A stretch of 64,000 nucleotides of DNA from Pseudomonas nitroreducens TX1 (GTDB lineage Bacteria; Pseudomonadota; Gammaproteobacteria; Pseudomonadales; Pseudomonadaceae), in contig NZ_AMZB01000128.1 of assembly GCF_000313755.1 (NCBI RefSeq), positions 98,965 to 162,964 of the forward strand. The letters are read 5' to 3'. A program made the position numbers and the translations under genes. Positions 1-10,148 of the stretch are shown here, one piece after another. How positions within the stretch are numbered: the stretch's first letter is position 1; every line of letters begins with the position of its first letter. The notes beneath the pieces were generated by a model. The model searched no databases. It was not told where the DNA came from and was given only the letters and a program-made list of their open reading frames with translations.

Positions 1-842
1 GTGTTCTGCTGTTGCAGATGGCGACGCAGGGTACGGGTGGAGCGGTGCAGGTGGCGTGCCACGCTGTCCAGGCTGGCGGTGTCCTGCAGGTGGCTGGCCA
101 GGTGCTGGCGCAGCTGGTCGATCACGTCGCCGCGGCTGCTGAGCATCCCGCTCATGCGCAGGCACTGCTGCACGCCGTTGTGGCAACTGACCGGGTCGGC
201 CAGCGGCAGCGGTCGGTCCAGCAGCGCCGGGCTGAAGCACAGGGCGCTGGTGGGGGCGCCGAAATCCACCGGGCAGCCCAGGCGCTCGGTGTAGGTCTCC
301 GCGTGCAGCGGCGGCCGGTAAGCCAGCAGCAGGCGCCGAGGACGTACCGACTCGCCGAGCAGGTCGCGGATTACCGTCAGCAGCGAGGTCAGGCACAGCT
401 CGGTGTTGAACACGGTCAGCTCCGGTGCGTAGCGGTAGCCGTCGGCGGTCAGGTGTACTTCGTCGCCCTGCGGCGTCAGCGCCAGGCGGAAGTAGGTGCC
501 GAGCAGCTCGGGAAAGGACAGCGCCAGTTGCAGCGCATCGCGCAGGGTGCGGCTGGCGAGCATGCTGTAGCCGAGGATGCCGTAAGCCGAGACATGCATG
601 CGCAGGCCCAGGTACAGGCCCAGTGCCGGGTCATGGTGGCAGTTGAGTGCATTGGCAAAGACCCGCAGTTCCTGCGCGTGGGTGATCAGCTTTTCCGGCG
701 TCAGCAGGTCCGCCTCGCCGATGCCGCTGCCTTCCAGCAGCTTAGGGCGCGGTACGCCGGCGTGGTGCAGCACCTCGGTCGCCAGCACCACGGTGTGCAG
801 GGTCGCCTGCTGGCGTTGTTCGGGGAGCAGGTGCTGGGCCAT
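1..842 (-). CDS. AraC-family transcriptional regulator, 3' end beyond the window
   Basis: The gene starts at an ATG at 842 on the minus strand and runs off the left edge, leaving about 280 codons. The visible protein begins MAQHLLPEQRQQ and has the long N-terminal half typical of regulators with an AraC-type ligand-binding domain (OruR/ArgR-like architecture). The stretch nearest the window edge, with SVARHLHRSTRTLRRHLQQ, looks like the first helix-turn-helix of the C-terminal AraC DNA-binding domain. The second helix-turn-helix lies outside. Family members act as cytoplasmic effector-responsive activators, often of a neighbouring catabolic operon. No target can be assigned here. The gene is divergent from the SdiA-regulated-domain gene that starts at 982. 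Confidence 0.85.
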   Translation of the reverse strand, partial: MAQHLLPEQRQQATLHTVVLATEVLHHAGVPRPKLLEGSGIGEADLLTPEKLITHAQELRVFANALNCHHDPALGLYLGLRMHVSAYGILGYSMLASRTLRDALQLALSFPELLGTYFRLALTPQGDEVHLTADGYRYAPELTVFNTELCLTSLLTVIRDLLGESVRPRRLLLAYRPPLHAETYTERLGCPVDFGAPTSALCFSPALLDRPLPLADPVSCHNGVQQCLRMSGMLSSRGDVIDQLRQHLASHLQDTASLDSVARHLHRSTRTLRRHLQQQN

Positions 843-981
843 CTGTATGCCTCTTACGAAAGGTCTGCCGACGGTCTTGCGCTAACCTGACTCTAGCCTG
901 CCGGCAGTTCCTGGTGACCTTTAAGCTTGGCTTCAGGCGCTGCTGTCACTCTGCCACGTCACTCCCCCGTTCGAGTCTTCC

Positions 982-1914
982 ATGCGCCAACTGCTCAAAC
1001 CCCGCCGTCTTTTCCTGCTCCTGGCACTGCTGGCCCTGGCCGCTCTGCTTGCGCTGGGCCAGAGCTTCCGGGTCTACGAGCGCGCCTGGTTCAAGCTCAA
1101 TGAATGGCGGCACGCCGCCGAGTGGCAGGAAAAGTCCATCTGGCTGCCTGACTACCGCGTGGTGCTGGAGGCCCAGCCGATCGAAGGACTGGATGACGAC
1201 GTCTCGGCGCTGACCTACGACCCGGACCGCCAGACCCTGTTCACCGTGACCAACCAGCGTCCGCAGATCATCGAGCTGTCGCTGGAGGGCAAAGTGCTGC
1301 GCAAGATCGATCTGCATGGCTTCGGCGACACCGAGGCCATCGAGTACATCAGTCGCAATGTCTATGTGATCACCGATGAAACCCACCAGCGGCTGATCCG
1401 TGTGGAATTGCGCGATGACACCCGGGAACTGCACGTCGAAGACGCCCAGCAACTCGCCCTGGCCCTGGGGCGTGGCGGCAACAGCGGTTTCGAAGGGCTG
1501 GCCTATGACTCGGTGGGCAAGCGCCTGTTTGTCGCCAAGGAGCGCAAGCCCGTGCATATCTACGAAGTGCGCGGCTTCCCCTACGAGCAGACGGAGCAGC
1601 CCATTGCCGTCCATGTCGTGGAAGACCTGCAGCACAACCGCAACCTGTTCGTCCGCGACCTGTCCAGCCTGCAGTACGACGAGCGCAGCGGGCACCTGCT
1701 GGCACTGTCCGACGAGTCGCGGCTGGTACTGGAGCTGAGCGCCGATGGTGAGCCGATCAGCTCCCTGTCGCTGTTGCGCGGGATGCAGGGATTGCGACGT
1801 AGTGTGCCGCAGGCCGAAGGCATTGCGATGGACGACCAGGGCACTTTGTACGTGGTCAGTGAACCGAATCTCTTTTATGTCTTCCGAAAGTCGTCGTCAT
1901 TGGAGTCTCAGTAA
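982..1914 (+). CDS. SdiA-regulated-domain protein, membrane-anchored beta-propeller
   Basis: This 310-aa protein has an N-terminal hydrophobic segment at about residues 10-27, rich in Leu and Ala after KPRR, which would act as a signal anchor. It is followed by a periplasmic domain with repeated short beta-strand units such as DVSALTYDPDRQTLFTVTN, FEGLAYDSVGKRLFVAKE and LSSLQYDERSGHLLALSD. These resemble the SdiA-regulated (YjiK-like) six-bladed propeller family. The biochemical role of the family is not established. Charged loops with conserved Glu and Asp suggest a ligand- or metal-binding propeller. I use the ATG at 982 because it gives a normal positive-inside anchor. The next gene on the same strand begins within about 60 bases. 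Confidence 0.8.
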   Translation: MRQLLKPRRLFLLLALLALAALLALGQSFRVYERAWFKLNEWRHAAEWQEKSIWLPDYRVVLEAQPIEGLDDDVSALTYDPDRQTLFTVTNQRPQIIELSLEGKVLRKIDLHGFGDTEAIEYISRNVYVITDETHQRLIRVELRDDTRELHVEDAQQLALALGRGGNSGFEGLAYDSVGKRLFVAKERKPVHIYEVRGFPYEQTEQPIAVHVVEDLQHNRNLFVRDLSSLQYDERSGHLLALSDESRLVLELSADGEPISSLSLLRGMQGLRRSVPQAEGIAMDDQGTLYVVSEPNLFYVFRKSSSLESQ

Positions 1915-1976
1915 CAAAGGAGATACAGTGGCCGCCTTCCGAATCCTAAGTAGTGGCGTTGAGCCGGGATTGGGCC

Positions 1977-2747
1977 ATGAATGTCATTCAAGAGGCGCTG
2001 ATCAATCGGCGTCTGAAAAAATCCCTCGCCGGGCATCAGTGCCGCCTCGCCGGTGGCATCAAGTCACTGCGTGACGGTGCGCGCCTGTCGTTGGAGCCGG
2101 GCGTGAAGATCGGCAAGGCGAAGATCTACTCCGCGGACCTGGAAATCGGCGCCTACACCGATATCGTCAGTGGCAGCGAGTTTCGCCACGTCTCGCGCAT
2201 CGGACGCTATTGCTCGATCGCCACCGAAGTGGTGATCGGCCAGGCGCGCCAATCGCACCCCATCGACTGGCTGACCACCCATCACTTCGCTTCCAACCCC
2301 AGATTGATCAACCGCCCGATCAAGCGCGACCACCCCTACCGCCCGGTGGTGATCGGCCATGACGTATGGATCGGCCGCGACGTGCTGATCCTCGACGGCG
2401 TCAAGATTGGTACAGGGGCCATCATTGGCGCGCAGTCGCTGGTGAACAGCGATGTACCGCCCTACGCCATCGTTGCCGGGACGCCGGCGCGGGTGATCCG
2501 CTATCGCTTCGAGCCGGAGGTCATCGAAGGCCTGTTGGCCAGTCGCTGGTGGGACTTGCCGCTGGACGTCCTCGGCGAGCTTCCGCTGGATGATCCACAA
2601 GCCTGTCTGGTGGCCCTGGAAAAAATAACACCGCCAGCGGCTGTCCGTCCGCGCCGTCTGCAGATTGCTTCGGAGCCCTTCCGACTGCGAGTGATGCCGG
2701 CGGAGCCGGCGCAGTCCGCGTCGCTGACCGGTGCCTCCGATACATGA
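1977..2747 (+). CDS. CatB/XAT-type hexapeptide-repeat acetyltransferase
   Basis: The protein is about 256 aa, with left-handed parallel beta-helix hexapeptide repeats at about residues 35-180 (LEIGAYTDIVSG, GRYCSIATEVVIGQ, VVIGHDVWIGRDVLILDGVKIGTGAIIGAQSLV). The usual end of such transferases, PPYAIVAGTPARVIRYRF, is present. His and Trp residues in a loop after the second coil (HPIDWLTTHHFASN) match the xenobiotic/capsule acetyltransferase (XAT) branch, which transfers acetyl from acetyl-CoA to a hydroxyl group of a sugar or small molecule. The substrate is unknown. The start is uncertain. ATG 1977 has only a weak Shine-Dalgarno, GTG 1953 in the same frame is an alternative, and the strongest AAGGAG upstream (1917-1922) points to a GTG at 1928 in another frame. 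Confidence 0.85.
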   Translation: MNVIQEALINRRLKKSLAGHQCRLAGGIKSLRDGARLSLEPGVKIGKAKIYSADLEIGAYTDIVSGSEFRHVSRIGRYCSIATEVVIGQARQSHPIDWLTTHHFASNPRLINRPIKRDHPYRPVVIGHDVWIGRDVLILDGVKIGTGAIIGAQSLVNSDVPPYAIVAGTPARVIRYRFEPEVIEGLLASRWWDLPLDVLGELPLDDPQACLVALEKITPPAAVRPRRLQIASEPFRLRVMPAEPAQSASLTGASDT

Positions 2748-2809
2748 TGCCTGGCAGTTGCCGCTGAAGCAGGCCGGCGAGCCCGGTTACGGCCCGCTGC
2801 ACAAGAAGC

Positions 2810-2835
2810 GCGAGACGCCCCGGAGGGCGCCTCGC
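2810..2835 (-). terminator. Hairpin between the convergent acetyltransferase and aaaA genes
   Basis: An 11-bp stem with one G-T pair and a four-base loop (arms 2810-2820 and 2825-2835) sits just beyond the aaaA stop codon. Read on the minus strand it is followed by a moderately T-rich run (TTCTTGTG), so it could end aaaA transcription. On the plus strand no T-run follows. Confidence 0.45.
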
Positions 2836-2845
2836 TCAGCATCGA

Positions 2846-4789
2846 TCAGAACTGCCACTGCACGCCGAGGGAGTAGGACGCCTGGCTGCCTTCGCTGTGG
2901 GCGAAGCGCGAGTTGGCCTCGGCGAACACGCCCAACTGCTCGGTGACTGCCAGCAGGGCGCCGGCCTGGGCGCGCCCGAAGTCCTTGTCCACGTCGCCCA
3001 GGTCAGCGTTGCGGGTGCGGCCATCGCCCAGGGCGGTCAGCGCGATATCGTCCAGGCGGCCGTCTGCCAGTTCCTTCACCCAGCGCACGCTGGCATAGGG
3101 CTGCACCGCCATGCGGTTGCCCAGCGGCAGCTCGCCGCGCAGGCCCCAGCCGAGGCTGGCTTCTACCGAATCGTAGTCCTGCTTCTCATAGCCCAGCGCA
3201 GTACGCAGGTCGTCGTCCTCGTTGAAATCGTCGATCTTGTAGTGCACGTAGTCCAGCCCGCCTTGCGGCCCGGTCTTGATGCCGGCGATGTCGAAGTCAT
3301 AGCCGCCGTCGACCCGTGCGCCCCAGAACCAGGCGTTGGTATCGCCGTCGATGCGCTGGTCGAGCAGTACCGGGCCGTTCTTCGCCTTCAGGTACACCGA
3401 GCGCTTGCTGTCGAATTCGGCGTAGCCTGCGCTCAGCTCGCCGGCCAGCCAGGACGGGCCGCCATCGTTGAGCAGGCCGTAGAGACCCAGCTGCCAGGTT
3501 TCCGCTTCCAGGCGGGCGCTGTGGTCCAGGTTGTCGCGGCTGCGCTGGAAGCTCAGGCTGCCGCCGACGGTCACGGCTTCGCTGGCGCGATAGTCGCCCA
3601 GCAGGTTGACACCGGCGCGGTGTGAGCGCGGGTCTCCGGGCATGTCGAAGCCGCTTTCGGGGGTGGTTTCGCCTTCCACGCCGACGGCACCGTCGAAGCT
3701 GCCGACTGGGCGGGAAGTGCCCAGCAGCGTCAGCCACCGGCGGTCGTGCAGGCGAGTCAGGGCCAGGTGCTGGCGCTGCAGCTGGTCTTCCATCTGCCGG
3801 GCCATGGCGCCACCGGAAGCGGTGGACGCAAGCAGGTCGGCGTTGGTCAGCTCCAGCACCAGTCGCGTGAGCAAGCGGGAGAAGTCGCGCAGACGCTGGT
3901 CGATGCGCTCCTGGCCGAAGGCGCCGGTAAGGACCTGCTCATTGTCCAGGGTCGGATTGTGCCAGGTGGCGCCGCCGGGGATGGCGGGGTTGTCGGTCTG
4001 CACATAGCCATCCAGGTCGCCCAGCTCCCAGTTGGTGGCCTCGATGAACAGCACCGGGACGTTCAGCCCTTCGAAGCTTTCGCCGTCGCTGCAGCAACCG
4101 GTGCCGGCGGGATATTCCTCGTTCAGGCCGGGGTTGGTGAACAGCGGAATCTTCAGTTCCTGGGCGATGCGCAGGAGCTGGTCGCGGTAGGCGCCCAGTG
4201 CGGGGTTGTCGACGCTGTTGAAGCCGGCGTGGGCGTACATCCTGTCGCCGGTGATGAGACTGTCGAGGTTGATCATGCCCAGCAGGTTGCTGCGCTGCTC
4301 GTCGCTCAGGGAGGCGACGTAGGCGCGCGAACCGCGCAGGCCTTCCTCTTCGGCGCCGAAACCGACCACTTCCAGGCCGTTCTCCAGGGCGATGCCGCCC
4401 AGGTTGCGGGCGATCTCCGTCAGTACGGCGGCGCCCGAGCCGTTATCGTCCAGGCCCTGCAGTGTGGGGCGGCCGTAGTAGGTGTCGTAGTGGGCGCCCA
4501 GCACCACGTACTGGCCACTGCTGCCCGGAGCGCTGGCGATGACGTTCTGCGAGCTGCGGTTGCCGGCCCAGGTGAAGTCCTGGACCTGCGTCTGGTAGCC
4601 GAAGCCCAGGCGCGACTGCATCAGCGCGGTGGCGCCGGCGAAGCTGGCGGTACCGCGGTAACGGCCGGGGTAATCGTTGATCAGGGTGTCGAGGGTATCC
4701 CCGGCGTATTCCCCGTATTCGTAGGCATTGGCGTCGATCGCCAGCGCAGCGCAGCCCAGGCTGACTGCAACGGCTAAGGGTTTGAACAC
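2846..4789 (-). CDS. aaaA: Autotransporter aminopeptidase AaaA (M28 peptidase)
   Basis: This 647-aa protein has a signal peptide (residues 1-22, ending DANA). An M28-type zinc aminopeptidase passenger follows, with candidate metal ligands H100 and D102 (GAHYDTYY), D114 (GLDDNGSG), the E147-E149 cluster (GAEEEG) and D176 (NLDSL). An autotransporter beta-barrel occupies about residues 390-647 and ends in the aromatic terminus QWQF. Length and layout match P. aeruginosa AaaA, a surface-anchored enzyme that removes N-terminal arginine from peptides and supports growth on peptide arginine. The start is GTG at 4789 with GAGGAAA about 6 bases upstream. The gene is monocistronic, and its promoter must lie in 4790-5002. 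Confidence 0.93.
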   Translation of the reverse strand: MFKPLAVAVSLGCAALAIDANAYEYGEYAGDTLDTLINDYPGRYRGTASFAGATALMQSRLGFGYQTQVQDFTWAGNRSSQNVIASAPGSSGQYVVLGAHYDTYYGRPTLQGLDDNGSGAAVLTEIARNLGGIALENGLEVVGFGAEEEGLRGSRAYVASLSDEQRSNLLGMINLDSLITGDRMYAHAGFNSVDNPALGAYRDQLLRIAQELKIPLFTNPGLNEEYPAGTGCCSDGESFEGLNVPVLFIEATNWELGDLDGYVQTDNPAIPGGATWHNPTLDNEQVLTGAFGQERIDQRLRDFSRLLTRLVLELTNADLLASTASGGAMARQMEDQLQRQHLALTRLHDRRWLTLLGTSRPVGSFDGAVGVEGETTPESGFDMPGDPRSHRAGVNLLGDYRASEAVTVGGSLSFQRSRDNLDHSARLEAETWQLGLYGLLNDGGPSWLAGELSAGYAEFDSKRSVYLKAKNGPVLLDQRIDGDTNAWFWGARVDGGYDFDIAGIKTGPQGGLDYVHYKIDDFNEDDDLRTALGYEKQDYDSVEASLGWGLRGELPLGNRMAVQPYASVRWVKELADGRLDDIALTALGDGRTRNADLGDVDKDFGRAQAGALLAVTEQLGVFAEANSRFAHSEGSQASYSLGVQWQF

Positions 4790-5002
4790 GGCACTTTCCT
4801 CTGTGTCGATTGGAATCGCATCGGTCTTCGATGCGTGCGGCGGAGGAAAGCAGGATGTGGACCGGTTCGCCGGAGATGGGCGGAATTTGACGCTTCAGTA
4901 TCCGAGGGTGTCGCGCCACTGTAACAATAGCGATACACGACCGGTGGGGATGCCGGCCGTGAAAGGCATGCGCGCGGGGGCGCTCACCAAGTCAGTGCGT
5001 TA

Positions 5003-5335
5003 TCAGGTGTCGTCGCTGATCGGCGCTTCTGGTGCATAGCGTTTGACCGCTGTCACCCCGGCGTCGGCGGTGGCCTTGCTGGCGTACATCTGGCTCTGCC
5101 CGACGACCTGGCCTTTGCTGGCCTTGAGCACGAAGTAATGCTTGCCGTTGCTGGCGACCTTGATTTCGAAGGCGCCCTCGCGCTGGGAGTTGCTGCGCAC
5201 TGACTCGATGCCGCCCAGGGCCGAAGGCTTGGCCTTGTAGAGCTCGCTGGTCAGGACGATCTCGCCATTGCTGGCGTGGAGGTTGAAGAGGAACTGGCCA
5301 TCACTGGCCTTCTTCAGATGGTACTTGGCGGCCAT
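5003..5335 (-). CDS. yegP: YegP-family protein with two DUF1508 repeats
   Basis: This small 110-aa protein is made of two similar units of about 50 residues. The first has KASDGQFLFNLHASNGEIVLTSELY and the second has VASNGKHYFVLKASKGQVVGQSQMY. This tandem arrangement is characteristic of YegP, which has no signal peptide and is presumably cytoplasmic. Its biochemical function is unknown. It is often abundant and linked to stress, but nothing in this sequence shows that. The gene starts at ATG 5335 and lies between aaaA and rpiA on the same strand, with gaps too long to imply translational coupling. Confidence 0.88.
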   Translation of the reverse strand: MAAKYHLKKASDGQFLFNLHASNGEIVLTSELYKAKPSALGGIESVRSNSQREGAFEIKVASNGKHYFVLKASKGQVVGQSQMYASKATADAGVTAVKRYAPEAPISDDT

Positions 5336-5428
5336 GCTGCATCTCCTTGCGGAAGGACTCGGTCATCCCAGCGTAGACGGCAGCAGGCGCTCTGGAAGGC
5401 GCCATCCGGCGGATGGCGCCTCGCGGGC

Positions 5429-6100
5429 TCAGACCTCGAGCGTCTTCACGCCTTCAGCGGTGCCCAGCAGCAGCAAATCAGCCGGGCGCGCTGCGAACAG
5501 GCCGTTGGTGACCACGCCGACGATGTTGTTGATCGCTTCTTCCAGTTGCACCGGGCTGTCGATGCGCAGGTTGTGCACGTCGAGGATGATGTTGCCGTTG
5601 TCGGTCAGCACGCCCTCGCGGTACACCGGGTCGCCGCCCAGCTTCACCAGCTGGCGCGCCACGTGGCTGCGGGCCATGGGGATGACTTCCACCGGCAGCG
5701 GGAAGCCGCCGAGGATCGGCACCAGCTTGCTGGCGTCGGCGATGCAGATGAACTGCTTGGCGACCGCCGCGACGATCTTCTCGCGGGTCAGTGCGGCGCC
5801 GCCGCCCTTGATCAGCTCCAGGCGCTCGTTGGTCTCGTCGGCGCCGTCCACATAGAACTCCAGCTCGCTGACGCTGTTCAGGTCGTAGACCGGGATGCCA
5901 TGGCCCTTCAGGCGCTGGGCAGTGGCTTCGGAGCTGGCCACGGCGCCGTCGAACTCGGCCTTGTGCTTGGCCAGCAGGTCGATGAAGAAGTTGGCGGTGG
6001 AGCCGGTGCCCACGCCGACGATGCTCTTGCTGTCGAGGTGCGGAAGGATGTGGTCGACGGCGGCCTGGGCCACTGCCTGCTTGAGCTGATCCTGGTTCAT
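5429..6100 (-). CDS. rpiA: Ribose-5-phosphate isomerase A
   Basis: The 223-aa protein interconverts ribose 5-phosphate and ribulose 5-phosphate in the non-oxidative pentose phosphate pathway. RpiA signatures are visible in order: the phosphate loop [12 protein letters not shown] near residues 27-38, YVDGADE with the catalytic Asp pair near residue 82, and [15 protein letters not shown] with the catalytic Lys/Glu region near 95-105. The length is normal for the family. The start is ATG 6100. A TATAAT at 6166-6161 on the minus strand is a plausible -10 element. The gene is divergent from ilvA, and this rpiA/ilvA pairing is conserved in pseudomonads. Confidence 0.97.
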   Translation of the reverse strand: MNQDQLKQAVAQAAVDHILPHLDSKSIVGVGTGSTANFFIDLLAKHKAEFDGAVASSEATAQRLKGHGIPVYDLNSVSELEFYVDGADETNERLELIKGGGAALTREKIVAAVAKQFICIADASKLVPILGGFPLPVEVIPMARSHVARQLVKLGGDPVYREGVLTDNGNIILDVHNLRIDSPVQLEEAINNIVGVVTNGLFAARPADLLLLGTAEGVKTLEV

Positions 6101-6160
6101 GGCGAAGGGTCTTCTTACCTGGCTGGGCGCGAAAGCGCCGGGGAATAATCGAAAGGGCGG

Positions 6161-6166
6161 ATTATA
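6161..6166 (-). promoter_or_regulatory. Candidate -10 element of rpiA
   Basis: A perfect TATAAT on the minus strand lies about 60 bases upstream of the rpiA start codon. I could not find a good -35 at the usual distance, so this is only a -10 candidate. Confidence 0.4.
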
Positions 6167-6302
6167 GCGGTCGATGGCGCGCCGGTGTTGCGCCGCCGGG
6201 CAACTGTTACGGTCATCTGCGCGCGGATTGTTCGGTGGCCCGCGCCGCGCCCGCTGGAGTAGACTCGCGGTTCCTCGAAAAGCCGCCGATATAGCCCTTC
6301 CG

Positions 6303-7817
<1,515 letters not shown>

Positions 7818-7886
7818 GGACCAGGCCGGGGCGGCGCGACTGCTGCTAGGCTTGTCGCATCGCCGTCTTCTTCACAGGGAATTGAA

Positions 7887-8354
7887 ATGGAAAGCCTGCA
7901 GACCTTGCGCATCCTCCACGGCATCGCCGCCGTGCTGCCCTTCCTCGCCATCATCGGCCTGGCCTGGTACGGCTGGCGCAGCTGGCGTGGCGGTGACGCC
8001 GGGGTGATCGCCAAGGCGCTGCAGCGCATCGGCCTGATCGGCTGGGTGCTGGTCGCCGGCAGCGTCGCCAGCCTGCCGGTCAGCGGCTATCGCATGGTGC
8101 AGACCGTCGGCTGGCCGCTGGGCCAGACCTGGTTGCTGGGCAGCGCCTGCCTGCTGATCGTCGCGACGATCTTCTGGTTGCTCTTCACCACCCGCCTGTG
8201 GCGCATCCGCGACCTGGCGCTGGCGGCGCAGGGCAGTGGCGAACCGATCGCTGCCGGTGCGGCGCGGCAATGGAAGTTCGGCCTGGCCTTTTTCGCGCTG
8301 GCGCTGCTGTGCGTGGTTGCCATCCTGGTGCTGATGATCAGCAAGCCGGTGTGA
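7887..8354 (+). CDS. DUF2269-like small integral membrane protein (first of a pair)
   Basis: The 155-aa protein has four predicted membrane segments, at about residues 10-30, 50-68, 78-102 and 130-152. It begins with the pattern LQTLRILHGIAAVLPF. The next gene encodes a protein with the same arrangement ([17 protein letters not shown], then SWRxWRxGN/D). I assign both to the DUF2269 group of predicted membrane proteins. A conserved histidine in the first helix (ILHG here, TLHI in the partner) is shared with heme- or quinone-handling four-helix proteins, but no function is established. The gene follows ilvA by 69 bases and precedes its partner by 10 bases, so the pair is probably co-transcribed. 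Confidence 0.75.
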   Translation: MESLQTLRILHGIAAVLPFLAIIGLAWYGWRSWRGGDAGVIAKALQRIGLIGWVLVAGSVASLPVSGYRMVQTVGWPLGQTWLLGSACLLIVATIFWLLFTTRLWRIRDLALAAQGSGEPIAAGAARQWKFGLAFFALALLCVVAILVLMISKPV

Positions 8355-8364
8355 TGCCCGCCGC

Positions 8365-8850
8365 GTGAACCTCTACCTGCTGCTCAAGACCCTGCACATC
8401 CTCTCTTCCACGCTGCTGTTCGGCACCGGCCTGGGCTCGGCCTACTACAGCTGGCGCGCCTGGCGCAGCGGCAACCTGGACGCCATCCGCATCACCTTCC
8501 GCCACCTGGTCACCGCCGACTGGCTGTTCATCGCCACCACGGCGGTGTTCCAGCCGCTGAGTGGCATCGCCATGGCGCACATGGCCGGCTGGCCGCTGGA
8601 CTCGGGCTGGCTGCTGTGGAGCCTGGGGCTTTATATGTTCGCGGGCGCCTGCTGGCTGCCGGTGGTCTGGCTGCAGATTCGCGTGCGGAACATGGCCGAG
8701 GCTGCGCACCGGGAAGGCACCGCGTTGCCGCCGCGAGCCTTCCTCTATATGCGCGGGTGGTTCGCCCTGGGTTGGCCGGCGTTCCTGGCGTTCCTGGCGA
8801 TCTTCTACCTGATGGTCAACAAGGGCTTCGGAGCCCTCAGCGCAGGCTGA
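8365..8850 (+). CDS. DUF2269 integral membrane protein (second of a pair)
   Basis: The 161-aa protein has four predicted membrane helices, at about residues 5-25, 47-70, 78-100 and 128-152. The first helix carries [15 protein letters not shown], typical of DUF2269 proteins. The start is GTG 8365, because the only nearby ATG (8353) runs into a stop after four codons. The protein shares the SWRAWRSGN loop after helix 1, and the general layout, with the gene just upstream. The two look like a diverged duplicate pair that may form a heteromeric membrane complex. Its 3' end overlaps by 14 bases the 3' end of the convergent HAD gene. Confidence 0.8.
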   Translation: MNLYLLLKTLHILSSTLLFGTGLGSAYYSWRAWRSGNLDAIRITFRHLVTADWLFIATTAVFQPLSGIAMAHMAGWPLDSGWLLWSLGLYMFAGACWLPVVWLQIRVRNMAEAAHREGTALPPRAFLYMRGWFALGWPAFLAFLAIFYLMVNKGFGALSAG

Positions 8851-9490
8851 TTACCGGCCAGCCGCGCTCGATAGCGACGGCGCGCAGGGTGTCGTCGGGG
8901 TCCACCGCCACCGGGTTGGCGACCAGCTCCAGCAGCGGCAGGTCGTTGCGCGAGTCGCTGTAGAAGTAGGCGTCGTCCAGAGTCAGCCCGGTTTCCTGCA
9001 GCCAGCGGTTCAGGCGGGTCACCTTGCCGCCCTGGAAGCAGGGCACGTCGAAGGTGCGGCCGGTGTAGAGGCCGTTGTCCATCTCACACTCCGTGGCGAT
9101 CAGGGTTTCCACGCCCAGGCGTTCGGCGATCGGCCCGGTGACGAAGCGGTTGGTGGCGGTGATGATCACCAGCTTGTCGCCGGCGGCGCGGTGCTCGGCC
9201 AGCAGCGCCTCGCCCTTGGCCAGGACGATGGGTTCGATCACTTCCTCCATGAACTGGCGGTGCCAGATGGCCAGCTGCTCCAGGCTGTTGCGGCCCAGGA
9301 TCGCCTGGGTGAAGGCCTGGTAGGCGAATACGTCGAGGGTACCGGCCATGTAGTCGGCATAGAAGGCATCGTTGCGCGCCTGGTACTCGCCAGCATCCAC
9401 CAGCCCCCGCTGGCACAGCCATTCGCCCCAGCTGTGGTCGCTGTCGCCAGCCAGGAGGGTGTTGTCGAGATCGAAGAGAGCCAGTCGCAC
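8837..9490 (-). CDS. HAD-IB family phosphatase
   Basis: The 217-aa cytoplasmic hydrolase starts at GTG 9490. HAD motifs are clear: motif I FDLDNTL with the Asp nucleophile at residue 7 and the acid/base Asp at residue 9, motif II IITATN, motif III lysine in [10 protein letters not shown], and motif [14 protein letters not shown]. The helical cap between motifs I and II is that of the SerB-like HAD-IB group. Substrates in this group include phosphoserine and histidinol phosphate. In several pseudomonads the gene next to rppH has been annotated as a histidinol-phosphatase, but I cannot establish the substrate from sequence alone. The gene is divergent from rppH. Confidence 0.88.
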   Translation of the reverse strand: MRLALFDLDNTLLAGDSDHSWGEWLCQRGLVDAGEYQARNDAFYADYMAGTLDVFAYQAFTQAILGRNSLEQLAIWHRQFMEEVIEPIVLAKGEALLAEHRAAGDKLVIITATNRFVTGPIAERLGVETLIATECEMDNGLYTGRTFDVPCFQGGKVTRLNRWLQETGLTLDDAYFYSDSRNDLPLLELVANPVAVDPDDTLRAVAIERGWPVISLR

Positions 9491-9637
9491 GATGGATTAC
9501 CGCCAGTTGCCAATACGGAAAAGTCGCCTAGAGTAACGGCTTTTGCCCACCTGGCACAGGACGCCGAAGCCCGCGTTGCCGCTGTCACAAGCTTTGTGGA
9601 ACAATGCGGGCACACGCGATTTCGAGGATGTACCGCC

Positions 9638-10117
9638 GTGATCGATCCCGATGGTTTTCGCCCCAATGTCGGCATCATCCTTTGCAACGATGTCGGACAG
9701 GTATTGTGGGCACGGCGCATCAACCAGGAAGCCTGGCAATTTCCCCAGGGCGGCATCAACGCCCGCGAAACCCCTGAGGAAGCGCTGTACCGCGAACTGA
9801 ACGAAGAAGTCGGCCTGGAAGAGCAGGACGTCAAGATCCTCGCCTGTACCCGGGGCTGGCTGCGTTACCGCCTGCCGCAACGCCTGGTGCGTACCAACAG
9901 CCAGCCGCTGTGCATCGGGCAGAAACAGAAGTGGTTCCTTCTACGCCTGACCGGCGAGGAAAGCCGGGTGCGCATGGATGTGACCGGCAAACCCGAATTC
10001 GACGGCTGGAAATGGGTGAGCTACTGGTACCCGCTGGGCCAGGTCGTGACCTTCAAGCGCGAGGTCTACCGCCGGGCACTGAAGGAATTGGCACCGCGCC
10101 TCCTGGCGCGCGACTAG
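9638..10117 (+). CDS. rppH: RNA pyrophosphohydrolase RppH
   Basis: The 159-aa Nudix hydrolase removes pyrophosphate from the 5' end of triphosphorylated mRNAs and so triggers RNase E-dependent decay. The protein starts [13 protein letters not shown] at GTG 9638. The Nudix box spans residues 38-60, with the expected G-x5-E-x7-RE-x2-EE-x-G spacing ([13 protein letters not shown], then [10 protein letters not shown]). The length equals that of P. aeruginosa RppH. ptsP follows after 31 bases on the same strand, the usual rppH-ptsP arrangement of gammaproteobacteria, so the two are probably co-transcribed. Confidence 0.97.
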   Translation: MIDPDGFRPNVGIILCNDVGQVLWARRINQEAWQFPQGGINARETPEEALYRELNEEVGLEEQDVKILACTRGWLRYRLPQRLVRTNSQPLCIGQKQKWFLLRLTGEESRVRMDVTGKPEFDGWKWVSYWYPLGQVVTFKREVYRRALKELAPRLLARD

Positions 10118-10148
10118 CACGAAGTTCAAGGAGTTAGACCCCCACGCC

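Noticed and set aside
6174..6302. A longer N-terminus for IlvA (43 extra residues)
   Set aside because: The extension is Arg/Ala-rich, overlaps the rpiA promoter region, and makes the protein longer than its P. aeruginosa counterpart. ATG 6303 gives the expected 504 residues.
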